Below, one piece after another: positions 33,606 to 42,899 of a stretch of DNA of 64,000 nucleotides; position 1 is the first letter of the stretch, and each line of letters starts with the position of its first letter. Origin of the DNA: Microglena sp. YARC (taxonomy: Eukaryota; Chlorophyta; Chlorophyceae; Chlamydomonadales; Chlamydomonadaceae); contig CM039466.1 in assembly GCA_022414725.1 (NCBI GenBank), forward strand, positions 36,170,447-36,234,446, read 5' to 3'. The position numbers and the translations under genes were made by a program. The notes beneath the pieces are model-generated. The model worked only from the letters and a program-made list of their open reading frames with translations, ran no database searches and was not told where the DNA came from.

Positions 33606-34150
33606 ATGGTCAGCAGCCACTATGAATTGTTGGGGTGGCAGCAGACACTGCAACGACAGAGGAGATTCGGCGAGCATTTACCGGCAAGCAGCTCTGAAAA
33701 TGGCATCCGGACAAATGGGCAACATCTCCTGACAGCCAACGGGATGCTGCTCAGGAGCTTTTTCAAACTGTTGTGCGCGTCTTACGAAGCGTTGAGTGAT
33801 CCTGACAAGCGTGAAGCGTATGACCGCCAACACACGCCCCCGTTACAGCCAGCATCAATGGAGGATGCGTGGGTGGTGTTTTCCCGTGTTGTAATAGAGA
33901 GTGTAAAAGAGGAAATGCAGATATCGGATGATACGGCACCCACGGTGTTGAAGCTTATTGCTAGCCTGTTGCTGCCAGCATCCGGGTTCTACTTCGGTGG
34001 GCTGTCTGGGGTGTTTGCCAGCAACGCCCTGAGCATTTTGTTTGATCAACCCTCATGGATTCACCAACGTCTGGCCGCAACATGACACCCGAGCAGAAGA
34101 GGGAATTTCAGGCAGCAGTGTTCTGCCTGGCAAGGCAGAGGAGTGAGGGG
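33606..34150 (+). pseudogene. J-domain protein, second copy
   Basis: The ATG frame is shifted after ELLG and restored before FKLLCASYEALSDPDKREAY, then open to 34085. See 14123-14660. Confidence 0.65.
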
Positions 34151-34189
34151 GCGTAGAGTTGTTTTCATGGCTCGAGGGAGACGGGCAAA

Positions 34190-34625
34190 ACTGTGGAAAA
34201 CTGTCGCATCCACACCGTCCGTCCGTCCGTCCGGCAAACGTTTAAATATCCAAATTTCTAGGACATTTACGAATGTCCAAATTGACACTAATTGCTGCCG
34301 TTTCTGCTAAAGGTATCGTTCATTATAAGATCCTTGGTCACAAATTGCAAGAAAGTCGACTTTGTACAGTTTGTATCTGAGTTACATGTACAGCGGGGTA
34401 CAGTCGCTGTCCTTGACAATATCCAGTTCCATCATTCAAAGGAGACGATTTCTATGTTCGATTCTGTAGGAATACGACCACTCTTTGTACCTCCTTACAG
34501 TCCAGAGTTTAACGCTATTGAGAATGTCTGTATTTACGAGATCGGTTACAAATCTTGAATTGGTCAACTTTTCAGAATCCCAAATTATAAGGTGTTCCCC
34601 AATATCACATGTCCCTAGCTGTATG
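34190..34625 (+). pseudogene. Tc1/mariner-like transposase fragment (family A), second copy
   Basis: Same deletion derivative as 14678-15128, with one extra base after LVTNCKK. Confidence 0.65.
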
Positions 34626-34628
34626 GGT

Positions 34629-35086
34629 GCAGCACCCCAGAACAAGGCAGAAATCTGCGTATATTGTCCGGAAGGGGAGGTGCGACTAAGCGCGTTGCTT
34701 TGGAAACGCTGAGCTGCCCGGAAGCGGGGTGATAGGGTTGACGCTAAGGGTACCAGATGGTGGCACACTAATGTTGGACAGTGGTGAAGCATGCCACGCA
34801 TGTGCAGAAACTATGGTTGGAGGCCGGTGCCAGTTGTTGTGCACACGGCGTATAAACGCACGCAATTACAAAGGGGTGTCCGCAGGGGCGTGGGCAGGCA
34901 ATTGTGTTGGCATCGTGTTTCCGAATTTGGAGAGTTTGTACGTCAAGTATGTGAATTACGAAGTAGATTGGCATGGCTGGGCAACTTCCGCGTTCGGAGC
35001 TGCGGGAGCAAGTCATTTGGACATATGAGAACATAGTTCGTGCATTAGAATTTCCAGCGGACTGCAAGGCAGAGTTGAACGGCTAA
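34629..35086 (+). pseudogene. Hypothetical protein, second copy of 15131-15595
   Basis: At least three one- to two-base changes (near 34700, 34792 and 34855) relative to the open first copy. Confidence 0.55.
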
Positions 35087-35347
35087 TTCAGCCATTACCA
35101 AACGGATCCCATTGGAACGCTACAATTCATACGCGAGGCGTTGCAGTTTGGCGGGAAGACACGGCAATTCACATGGCATATTGGCTACTACGACCCGGCC
35201 CACGTCTCACTCCTGGATTCCGTTACACTCAGACCGGTCAATGGGCAGAGTAGGAATATCTCATGGCGCCCATCTTTGTAGTACCAGCCCATCCCGGAAA
35301 GCCCAGATCGCGGATCCGCGTATGGATCTTAAACACGTTGGCTTGTG

Positions 35348-35734
35348 TCAATGAGATGCTACCCCACCAAAAGCACACGCCGTCCTATACTCCGCAATAT
35401 GTTTAGGAGTCATAGCAACAACGTCATCAGGCGAGAACGACAACAACTTTTGCCTGAGACGGTCCTCAGACGCATGACGGGCAGTAGCTTCATTGTCAGC
35501 ACGGTCCTCAGCCTCACGCCGGGCAGTAGCTTCATTGTCGGCACGGTCCTCAGCCTCACGCCGTGCAGTAGCTTCATTGTCGGCACGGTCCTCAGCCTCA
35601 CGCCGGGCAGTAGTTTCATTGTCGGCACGGTCCTCAGCCTCACGCCGGGCAGTAGCTTCATTTTCAGCACGACGGTGGAAGTATATGAAAAGCGCAATGG
35701 TTGTTGCAACCGCTATAATAAGGGTTGGGTACAT
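35348..35734 (-). CDS. Membrane-anchored coiled-coil protein, 128 aa
   Basis: Starts MYPTLIIAVATTIALFIYF, a single N-terminal transmembrane segment followed by HRR, so the C-terminal part is probably cytosolic. Then come five near-perfect 14-residue repeats (ATARREAEDRADNE), two heptads each, which should form a charged coiled coil. The C-terminal domain reads LLSFSPDDVVAMTPKHIAEYRTAC. The start is the MYP ATG; an upstream in-frame ATG adds 11 residues. A tandem paralogue with four repeats lies at 36346-36708. Function unknown. Confidence 0.7.
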   Translation of the reverse strand: MYPTLIIAVATTIALFIYFHRRAENEATARREAEDRADNETTARREAEDRADNEATARREAEDRADNEATARREAEDRADNEATARHASEDRLRQKLLSFSPDDVVAMTPKHIAEYRTACAFGGVASH

Positions 35735-35885
35735 GTTGTTGACCTCCTGCGAGGAAAAGAAAGGCAATCAATCGCTTTCCATGTATGTGGGGGAAATTAT
35801 GTGGCACAGTGAACGCGCAAATGCACTTCCTTTATCAATGTCTTTACCGATCAACAATCCAATGGTGTACACTAGGACAAGGGAA

Positions 35886-36186
35886 TTATGTTACGCGAAT
35901 CAATTCTTTTGATACCTCAAATCCGAAAGCATCCTTTACCTTATGACGAAGAACAGCAAGAGATGCGAATGGATCTATTTTTAATGACGCCTTTGAGAAC
36001 TCTATGACCACATCCGATTTTGTAGGTTTATTCCGGTTGTACACTTTTTTAGTGGGGTTTGAGATCCACCTCGAGACTGTCATGTGGCTTACATTCGCAA
36101 GTATAGCCACTCTCCTCAAACTTTGCAGCAATGTGTACATGTGTACAACAATCGACCGTCTGTCCAAGTTGTACATAGAGAATTTG
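35886..36186 (-). pseudogene. Tc1/mariner-like transposase N-terminal fragment
   Basis: TLLQSLRRVAILANVSHMTV with SRWISNPTKKVY is a helix-turn-helix of the Tc1/IS630 type. The frame goes on to RHKVKDAFGFEVSKEL before breaking. Upstream (36175-36232) lies the left-end block ending ACCGGTCTGAGTG then TA. The catalytic part is missing. Confidence 0.65.
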
Positions 36187-36345
36187 AATTGATTCAATAT
36201 ACTGTAACATTATTAACCGGTCTGAGTGTAACAATCCACGGGGCAGTGTCCATCACGTCAGCATTCGCTCCTCTCTTGGGGGCTGGCCAACACGTAGAGG
36301 TCCTGCGGGGGCGGGTGACATATATTTATTTAAGGAAAACAATCA

Positions 36346-36708
36346 TCACAATACATGCTGATCCAAATGAGATGCTACCCCAACCAAAGCACACGCCGTC
36401 CTATACTCCGCAATATGTTTAGGAGTCGTAGCAACAACGTCATCAGGCGAGAACGACAACAACTCTTGCCTGAGACGGTCCTCAGACGCATGACGGGCAG
36501 TAGCTTCATTGTCGGCACGGTCCTCAGCCTCACGCCGGGCAGTAGCTTCATTGTCGGCACGGTCCTCAGCCTCACGCCGGGCAGTAGTTTCATTGTCGGC
36601 ACGGTCCTCAGCCTCACGCCGGGCAGTAGCTTCATTTTCAGCACGACGGTGGAAGTATATGAAAAGCGCAATGGTTGTTGCAACCGCTATAATAAGGGTT
36701 GGGTACAT
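36346..36708 (-). CDS. Membrane-anchored coiled-coil protein, 120 aa (paralogue)
   Basis: Same architecture as the gene at 35348-35734: identical transmembrane start MYPTLIIAVATTIALFIYF, four instead of five 14-residue repeats, and a C-terminal domain differing at a few residues (VATTPKHIAEY). The surrounding ~500 bases are also duplicated (TGGCACAGTGAACGCGCAAA downstream of both), so this is a recent tandem segmental duplication with repeat-number change. Confidence 0.7.
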   Translation of the reverse strand: MYPTLIIAVATTIALFIYFHRRAENEATARREAEDRADNETTARREAEDRADNEATARREAEDRADNEATARHASEDRLRQELLSFSPDDVVATTPKHIAEYRTACALVGVASHLDQHVL

Positions 36709-36849
36709 GTTGTTGACCTCCTGCGATTATTTCAACAAAAAATAAGACTCATCAATCAATCGCTTTCCATGTATGTGGGGGAAATTATGTGGCACAGTGA
36801 ACGCGCAAATGCACTTCCTTTATCAATGTCTTTACCGATCAACAAATGT

Positions 36850-37300
36850 TTGAAGTGTTGAACCCGCTCGACTGGACAATACAATGCCAGCAGATGTAAC
36901 TGAGGTATCCCCTACACATGTCGCCCCTTTGTATGTCAGAGACCCACCCAAGGAACGAGGCAGAGGCACAGCCTCTGCCAGAGCGACCTGAGGCATTCTG
37001 TGTTCCCTCGCCTCCCCCCAAAACCACAGTTTCCATCGAGGCGAGTGTGAGCGCTAAACCGACCGACCCACCTGGGTTTGTCAGCAGCTTGCCTTGTTAT
37101 CCTTTGGGCCAGCTTAAATGCTGAAATACAGAGATGAAGGGCAAAAATATGTACTCGCCTTTTAGCTGATCTACCCATTGGGTTCACCGGTAAGGTGTCC
37201 CACAAATTGCGTCTCCGACTGTAGAGTGTAGTGAATCCGGGTCCGCAGAGCGGGACAGTGGGATTGAGCTTCTGACTCGCAACGTGATCATGGGGTGCCG
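36850..37300. other. Spacer with weak frames on both strands
   Basis: A plus frame at 36918-37124 is proline-rich (PPPKTTVSIEASVSAKPTDPP); a minus frame of 125 codons overlaps it. Neither has recognisable domains and both break in the other copy. No call. Confidence 0.35.
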
Positions 37301-37303
37301 CAG

Positions 37304-39075
37304 GGGTGTTCATGTGAACACGTTTAAAATAGGGATTGATTGATGATTCTTATTTTTTGTTGATTATAATTGTTGTTCCAGAGATGGAGAGTCTTTTCAT
37401 AGGTGTTCAAGTGAACACGTTTAAAATAGGGATTGGTTGATGATTCTTATTTTTTGTTGAAATAATTGTTGTTCCCAAGATGGAGAGTCTTTTCATAGGT
37501 GTTCATGTGAACACGTTTAAAATAGGGATTGGTTGATGATTCTTATTTTTTGTTGAAATAATTGTTGTTCCAGAGATGAAGAGTCTTTTCAGAGGTGTTC
37601 ATGTGAACACGTTTAAAATAGGGATTGATTGATGATTCTTATTTTTTGTTGAAATAATTGTTGTTCCCAAGATGGAGAGTCTTTTCAGAGGTGTTCATGT
37701 GAACACGTTTAAAATAGGGATTGGTTGATGATTCTTATTTTTTGTTGAAATAATTGTTGTTCCCAAGATGGAGAGTCTTTTCATAGGTGTTCATGTGAAC
37801 ACGTTTAAAATAGGGATTGGTTGATGATTCTTATTTTTTCTTGAAATAATTGTTGTTCCCAAGATGGAGAGTCTTTTCATAGGTGTTCGTGTGAACACGT
37901 TTAAAATAGGGATTGGTTGATGATTCTTATTTTTTGTTGAAATAATTGTTGTTCCAGAGATGGAGAGTCTTTTCATAGGTGTTCATGTGAACACGTTTAA
38001 AATAGGGATTGATTGATGATTCTTATTTTTTGTTGAAATAATTGTTGTTCCCAAGATGGAGAGTCTTTTCAGAGGTGTTCATGTGAACACGTTTAAAATA
38101 GGGATTGATTGATGATTCTAATTTTTTGTTGAAATAATTGTTGTTCCCAAGATGGAGAGTCTTTTCATAGGTGTTCATGTGAACACGTTTAAAATAGGGA
38201 TTGGTTGATGATTCTTATTTTTTGTTGAAATAATTGTTGTTCCAGAGATGAAGAGTCTTTTCAGAGATGTTCATGTGAACACGTTTAAAATAGGGATTGA
38301 TTGATGATTCTTATTTTTTGTTGAAATAATTGTTGTTCCCAAGATGGAGAGTCTTTTCATAGGTGTTCATGTGAACACGTTTAAAATAGGGATTGATTGA
38401 TGATTCTTATTTTTTGTTGAAATAATTGTTGTTCCCAAGATGGAGAGTCTTTTCATAGGTGTTCATGTGAACACGTTTAAAATAGGGATTGGTTGATGAT
38501 TCTTATTTTTTGTTGAAATAATTGTTGTTCCCAAGATGGAGAGTCCTTTCATAGGTGTTCGTGTGAACACGTTTAAAATAGGGATTGGTTGATGATTCTT
38601 ATTTTTTGTTGAAATAATTGTTGTTCCAGAGATGGAGAGTCTTTTCATAGGTGTTCATGTGAACACGTTTAAAATAGGGATTGATTGATGATTCTTATTT
38701 TTTGTTGAAATAATTGTTGTTCCCAAGATGGAGAGTCTTTTCAGAGGTGTTCATGTGAACACGTTTAAAATAGGGATTGATTGATGATTCTTATTTTTTG
38801 TTGAAATAATTGTTGTTCCCAAGCTGGAGAGTCTTTTCATAGGTGTTCATGTGAACACGTTTAAAATAGGGATTGGTTGATGAGTCTTATTTTTTGTTGA
38901 AATAATTGTTGTTCCAGAGATGAAGAGTCTTTTCAGAGGTGTTCATGTGAACACGTTTAAAATAGGGATTGATTGATGATTCTTATTTTTTGTTGAAATA
39001 ATTGTTGTTCCCAAGATGGAGAGTCTTTTCATAGGTGTTCATGTGAACACGTTTAAAATAGGGATTGATTGATGT
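37304..39075. repeat. 96-bp satellite array, ~18 units
   Basis: Head-to-tail 96-bp units spanning GTGTTCATGTGAACACG, TTTAAAATAGGGATTG, TGATGATTCTTATTTTTTG, TTGAAATAATTGTTGTTCC and GATGGAGAGTCTTTTCA. Each unit has a 7-bp inverted repeat GTGTTCA-TG-TGAACAC. Two recurrent variants (CCCAAGATGG or CCAGAGATGA; CATAGG or CAGAGG) alternate in patterns, implying multi-unit duplication. 96 is divisible by three, which is why long but spurious minus-strand frames appear. Single or paired units lie at 47896-48112 and 51920-51978. Candidate origin, enhancer or satellite. Confidence 0.9.
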
Positions 39076-39317
39076 GAGACATTCTCAGGCATTCTTCATA
39101 CATTTTTTCGGTCAATCAAATGAATTCATGGCGACCCGTTGTGGTTGACCAAGCATTGATCGATGCCTGCACCGAGAGCGAGCTAGGGGGGAGGTTGCCG
39201 TGACCCCCTTGTGGAAGACTACAATGTCACAAACATAAGGGGGTTCTCTCCTCATGGAGAAATGAATGAAGACACAAGCGGAGGTCTCACCCCAAGGGAG
39301 CTGTTGATGTTGACTTC
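39076..39317. other. Possible 5' extension of the coiled-coil gene
   Basis: A short frame MNSWRPVVVDQALIDACTES (39121 on) breaks in a G run (CTAGGGGGGAGG here, CTAGGGGGAG in the first copy) and could join the following gene if the run were miscalled. I saw no splice sites worth calling. Confidence 0.3.
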
Positions 39318-39638
39318 ATGGAGAAGCGCATGGCGTACCTCGAGAATCGGATCGATGAAATGGAAGCGGAACTGGAGGCGTTGAGGAAAAAACACACTTT
39401 CACAATCAACAACAGCTTCGGGTCGGCCACCAACAACTATGTCGTTACATGCAAAAATTTCACCAACACCACCAACAACAACAATACTGCTCCAGATGCG
39501 GCGGCGCTATCTCCAGCTGCTGCGGCGCTATCTCCTGCTGCGACGACACTGATGGAGGACATGCACCCCTTCGGGGAGGAGGTCACGCCCGAGTCAGAGT
39601 TCCTCTCGGTCGCTCAATTCTCAGTCTCAAAAACGTAG
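39318..39638 (+). CDS. Coiled-coil protein, 106 aa
   Basis: Residues 1-25 (MEKRMAYLENRIDEMEAELE) form a strong coiled coil. Next is an Asn/Thr-rich stretch (NFTNTTNNNNTAP), an Ala/Pro repeat (AALSPAAAALSPAA) and an acidic tail. It converges with the minus-strand gene at 39614-39964, overlapping by 25 bases. No family recognised. Intact here, broken in the first copy. Confidence 0.6.
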   Translation: MEKRMAYLENRIDEMEAELEALRKKHTFTINNSFGSATNNYVVTCKNFTNTTNNNNTAPDAAALSPAAAALSPAATTLMEDMHPFGEEVTPESEFLSVAQFSVSKT

Positions 39639-39964
39639 GATGCGTACCTGAGCTCAACCTTCCCCATGCGCAGTGTCAGGTCATCCATTCGGGTAGTTAG
39701 GTGCGTGTTCATCTCGTCCATTCGGGTAGTCAGGTGCGTGTTCATCTCGTCGATACGCCTGGTCAGCTCGACAAGATTGACATATATCTCCTCATTGGTC
39801 ATTTCTGAGCTCGCGGAGAGAAGAGTTGCCGCCGTCTGCCCTACGTTTGAGACTGAATCAACACTCCCTCCAGCAGTGGATGAAGCAACCCTCCCCAGAT
39901 CGTCTCTCTTGCTGATGACTCCCTGGTAGTCAATGTGGAGGCGTGCAGAAGGGGGAATATTCAT
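39614..39964 (-). CDS. Repeat-containing hypothetical protein, 116 aa
   Basis: The N-terminal half is serine-rich (VASSTAGGSVDSVSNVGQTA). Residues 55-105 form an amphipathic helical repeat, with RRIDEMNTHLTTRMDEMN and LTTRMDDLTLRMGKVELR in ~11-residue steps, as in coiled-coil fibre or scaffold proteins. It overlaps the plus-strand coiled-coil gene tail to tail. Together they may encode partner coiled coils, but that is inference from placement. Confidence 0.6.
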   Translation of the reverse strand: MNIPPSARLHIDYQGVISKRDDLGRVASSTAGGSVDSVSNVGQTAATLLSASSEMTNEEIYVNLVELTRRIDEMNTHLTTRMDEMNTHLTTRMDDLTLRMGKVELRYASYVFETEN

Positions 39965-40044
39965 GACAACGGAATATAGCTTTGCAACGAGCAGATCACT
40001 CTCCCAGTAGTGTAAACTTCAAGCAATGCGCTTATACACACAAG

Positions 40045-40113
40045 ATCGGTTACAAGCTTGAATTGGTCAAATTTTCAGAATTCCCCAAAGACAAAGTGTC
40101 CCTAGCTGTATGG
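40045..40113 (+). mobile_element. Family A transposon right-end relic
   Basis: GATCGGTTACAAGCTTGAAT through GTGTCCCTAGCTG followed by TA: only the 3' end of the element seen complete at 58962-59705. Confidence 0.6.
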
Positions 40114-40184
40114 GATGCATGCCCCCCCCCTTTAATCTCTTCACTCCGTTGGCATGCGGTCCTCCCTTCAGAATTCCCATAGTG

Positions 40185-40460
40185 TTGTCAAGCAGAAGCC
40201 TGCTTGAGACGACACGTGGTCTTGAGGAGTGGGGCACTGGAATTCAGCTGCGGACTCGTGTGAAGATTCGAGGCGCGCGAAAAACACGTGGCAGATCTGA
40301 TGACATGTTGGTTTACACTCGTATTTTCATGGGCGCATCATGGGGGACACGTGTCGTGTCGTCTCAAGCAGACCTCTGCTTGACAATATATGTCGGGACA
40401 CACGATGTGGGGCAGGGGAATTCAGCTGCGGACTCGCAGAAACACGTGTCGGATCTGACC
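40185..40460. repeat. Dispersed CAAGCAGA hairpin repeat, two complete units
   Basis: GTCAAGCAGAAGCCTGCTTG at ~40188 and CTCAAGCAGACCTCTGCTTG at ~40364, separated by GGGGCACTGGAATTCAGCTG and GGTTTACACTCG. The second is followed by GTCGGGACACACGATGTGGG, GGGGAATTCAGCTGCGGACT and CAGAAACACGTGTC. This is the best place to define the full ~100-bp unit. Confidence 0.8.
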
Positions 40461-40754
40461 TGGTTACAGCTGGTCGAGCTGGCTGACCGCAAACGCTCGC
40501 ATCGGTGAAAGGTGACCTGTCACAGGATAGACATGTCGAACGTCGCGATCTTCAGCTGAAACATGATAAGGGTTTGGTCGGTTTATATGCTCGGTGCAGC
40601 GAGGAAGCACCACATCTTTCGCTGGTTACCACTCAATTCTTGGAAATTCGGAAGCTTCCAGGATTTCGCGACGAGTTGCATCGCCTGTTCGCTAATTGCT
40701 CAGGAAGTGCTTTTGCTCGCTCAATCAATCGCGTTTGTTCAACCAACCAGGTGA

Positions 40755-41415
40755 AGTTGGTCGGATCTAGCTTACAGGATAGTTGTTAGATGCTGCTGCT
40801 GCACTGCCTTCCTGCACTGTCGCGAGTGTTCGATAGCTTACAGGATGCTATATCGAGTTGAGCTGGTCGGATCTAGCTTACAGGATAGTTGTTAGATGCT
40901 GCTGCTGCACTGCCTTCCTGCACTGTTGCGAGTGTTCGATAGCTTACAGGATGCTATATCGAGTTGAGCTGGTCGGATCTAGCTTACAGGATAGTTGTTA
41001 GATGCTGCTGCTGCACTGCCTTCCTGCACTGTCGCGAGTGTTCGTTAGCTTACAGGATGCTGTATCGAGTTGAGCTGGTCGGATCTAGCTTACAGGATAG
41101 TTGTTAGATGCTGCTGCTGCACTGCCTTCCTGCACTGTCGCGAGTGTTCGATAGCTTACAGGATGCTATATCGAGTTGAGCTGGTCGGATCTAGCTTACA
41201 GGATAGTTGTTAGATGCTGCTGCTGCACTACCTTCCTGCACTGTCGCGAGTGTTCGATAGCTTACAGGATGCTATATCGAGTTGAGCTGGGATCTAGCTT
41301 ACAGGATAATTGTTAGATGCTGCTGCTGCACTGCCTTCCTGAACTGTCGCGAGTGTTCGATAGCTTACAGGATGCTATATCGAGTTGATCTGGTCGGATC
41401 TAGCTTACAGGATAG
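40755..41415. repeat. 106-bp tandem array, ~6 units
   Basis: Units span GGTCGGATCTAGCTTACAGG, GTTAGATGCTGCTGCTGCAC, CCTTCCTGCACTGTCGCGAG and AGCTTACAGGATGCTATATC; starts at 40763, 40869, 40975, 41081, 41187. AGCTTACAGGAT occurs twice per unit, so the unit is itself a partial duplication. It contains a short CTG run. 106 is not divisible by three and no frame spans the array. Confidence 0.9.
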
Positions 41416-41979
41416 TCAAATGCTGCTGATGCACTGCCTGCCTGACTGACTGATTTATGCTCCATTTTTTCGTAACACAGGAAACATGCCCGAGTCAACC
41501 CAGAATACTCAGGGACTCTAACAAGTCTCGAGGTGGGAGGAAAGCTGAAAAGCTATAAAGGCTGCATCCCTCGAGTGCGTGGTACTTCATTGTTCGGAGC
41601 AGCCTTGGTAGTTGATGACATCCAATCTTGGTGAGTTTATCCCGAGTCCCCAAAGTCCGACTGTATGTGTTTTGTCTTCTCACTACGCTCGACACTGAGT
41701 TCTTGCCAGCTTGTAATTATGCGCTACGTACCTCTGTAATGGTCACGGTTCACCAACTTGCTATTATCCATGGCGGAACAACACCATTCGAATCATATTG
41801 AATTTGCTGTCCTCTGTACATTTAATGTACAACTATTCTATTTTGCACAATGTAACATGTCATGTAACATTATTCACCGGTCTGAGTGTAACATCCACAG
41901 CTACTAATAATTTTTTACTTGTTGTTGTCCTCACACTGGCATATACCTGACACACACTGCATTCCCCATTGCAGTGTTG
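41416..41979. other. Spacer with transposon end relic
   Basis: Near 41868-41895, ACATTATTCACCGGTCTGAG then TGTAAC matches the left end of the family A transposon. The rest shows no gene I can support. Confidence 0.4.
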
Positions 41980-42087
41980 ATGTGCATACTGACCATCTCG
42001 ATTCTCATGGGAGCAGACTTCATTGAGGTTAACATCAAAGGAATCCTGAACGCTACCCAGCAGCAGATTTCTTCACACAACCCCTAG
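41980..42087 (+). CDS. Small hydrophobic peptide, 35 aa
   Basis: MCILTISILMGADFIEVNI then a polar tail (LNATQQQISSHNP). One membrane-spanning stretch; upstream codons are hydrophobic too (AFPIAVL) and the frame may begin earlier. Preserved in both assembly copies. No family recognised. Confidence 0.3.
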   Translation: MCILTISILMGADFIEVNIKGILNATQQQISSHNP

Positions 42088-42124
42088 TGAGTTTGTTTAG
42101 GGCTTCCTTGTCCAATTCATAGGT

Positions 42125-42600
42125 TGTTTCTTGATTGTAATGTTACTGTCATGTCAAGCACTTGTGTATGGCCATACTGAATCAATTAATGGATGATGCC
42201 TTGGCATAAACTTATGTTTTAATTGACGAATTCATTGGCAATTGTCAGCCCTACTTGTAGGATGACTGGTGCAGTGAGATGTGTCTTCAAATAGGGTTGT
42301 GCCTTGTCAAAATCATAGGTTGTTCTTGATTGTAATGTTACTGTTACTGTCATGTCAAGCACTTTTGTATGGTCATACTCAATCAATTAATGGATGATAC
42401 CTTGGCATTTTGTAATGTTACTGTTACTGTCATGTCAAGCACTTGTGTATGGTCATACTGAATCAATTAATGGATGATACCTTGGCATTTTGTAATGTTA
42501 CTCTTACTGTCATATCAAGCACTTGTGTATGGTCATACTGAATCAATTAATGGATGATACCTTGGCATTTTGTAATGTTACTGTCGTGTCAAGCACTTAT
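42125..42600. repeat. 80-bp tandem array, ~4-5 units
   Basis: Unit starts at 42331, 42411, 42491 and 42571 (TGTAATGTTACTGTTACTGT, GTCAAGCACTTGTGTATGGT, AATCAATTAATGGATGATAC, CTTGGCATTT), with a related unit at ~42139 separated by non-repeat sequence. No coding value. Confidence 0.85.
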
Positions 42601-42899
42601 ATGGTCCCAATACCAAAACAACAGGTGTCTATCGACACCACCATACATTTTTTCATTCGGACTAGTTCCGGGCACCCTTATGGGGCACCCTCCCTGCATC
42701 ACTTGGGGATTAGGTTTATTTATATTTCATCTCTGTGCTAGGCGCACGGCCCATTCTGTTAATTCGGGACCTATGTCCCTAGCTGTATGAGGAATTGGTC
42801 GGTTTAGCGCTCAGAAAATGTAGAAATGTTCTGTGGCAGTGTACCGAAGATCTCTCTTTCATCCTCAGGTCACGTCGAAGCTTGAAGGAGGAGATTTTG

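Noticed and set aside
37791..38648. Repeated minus-strand ORFs in the 96-bp array (FTRTPMKRLSI-type)
   Set aside because: The unit length is a multiple of three, so one frame stays open by arithmetic; units with indels in the other copy destroy it, and composition is not protein-like.
37304..39075. CRISPR array
   Set aside because: The 96-bp units are contiguous and near-identical over their whole length; there are no unique spacers. The same applies to the 106-bp, 80-bp and 111-bp arrays.
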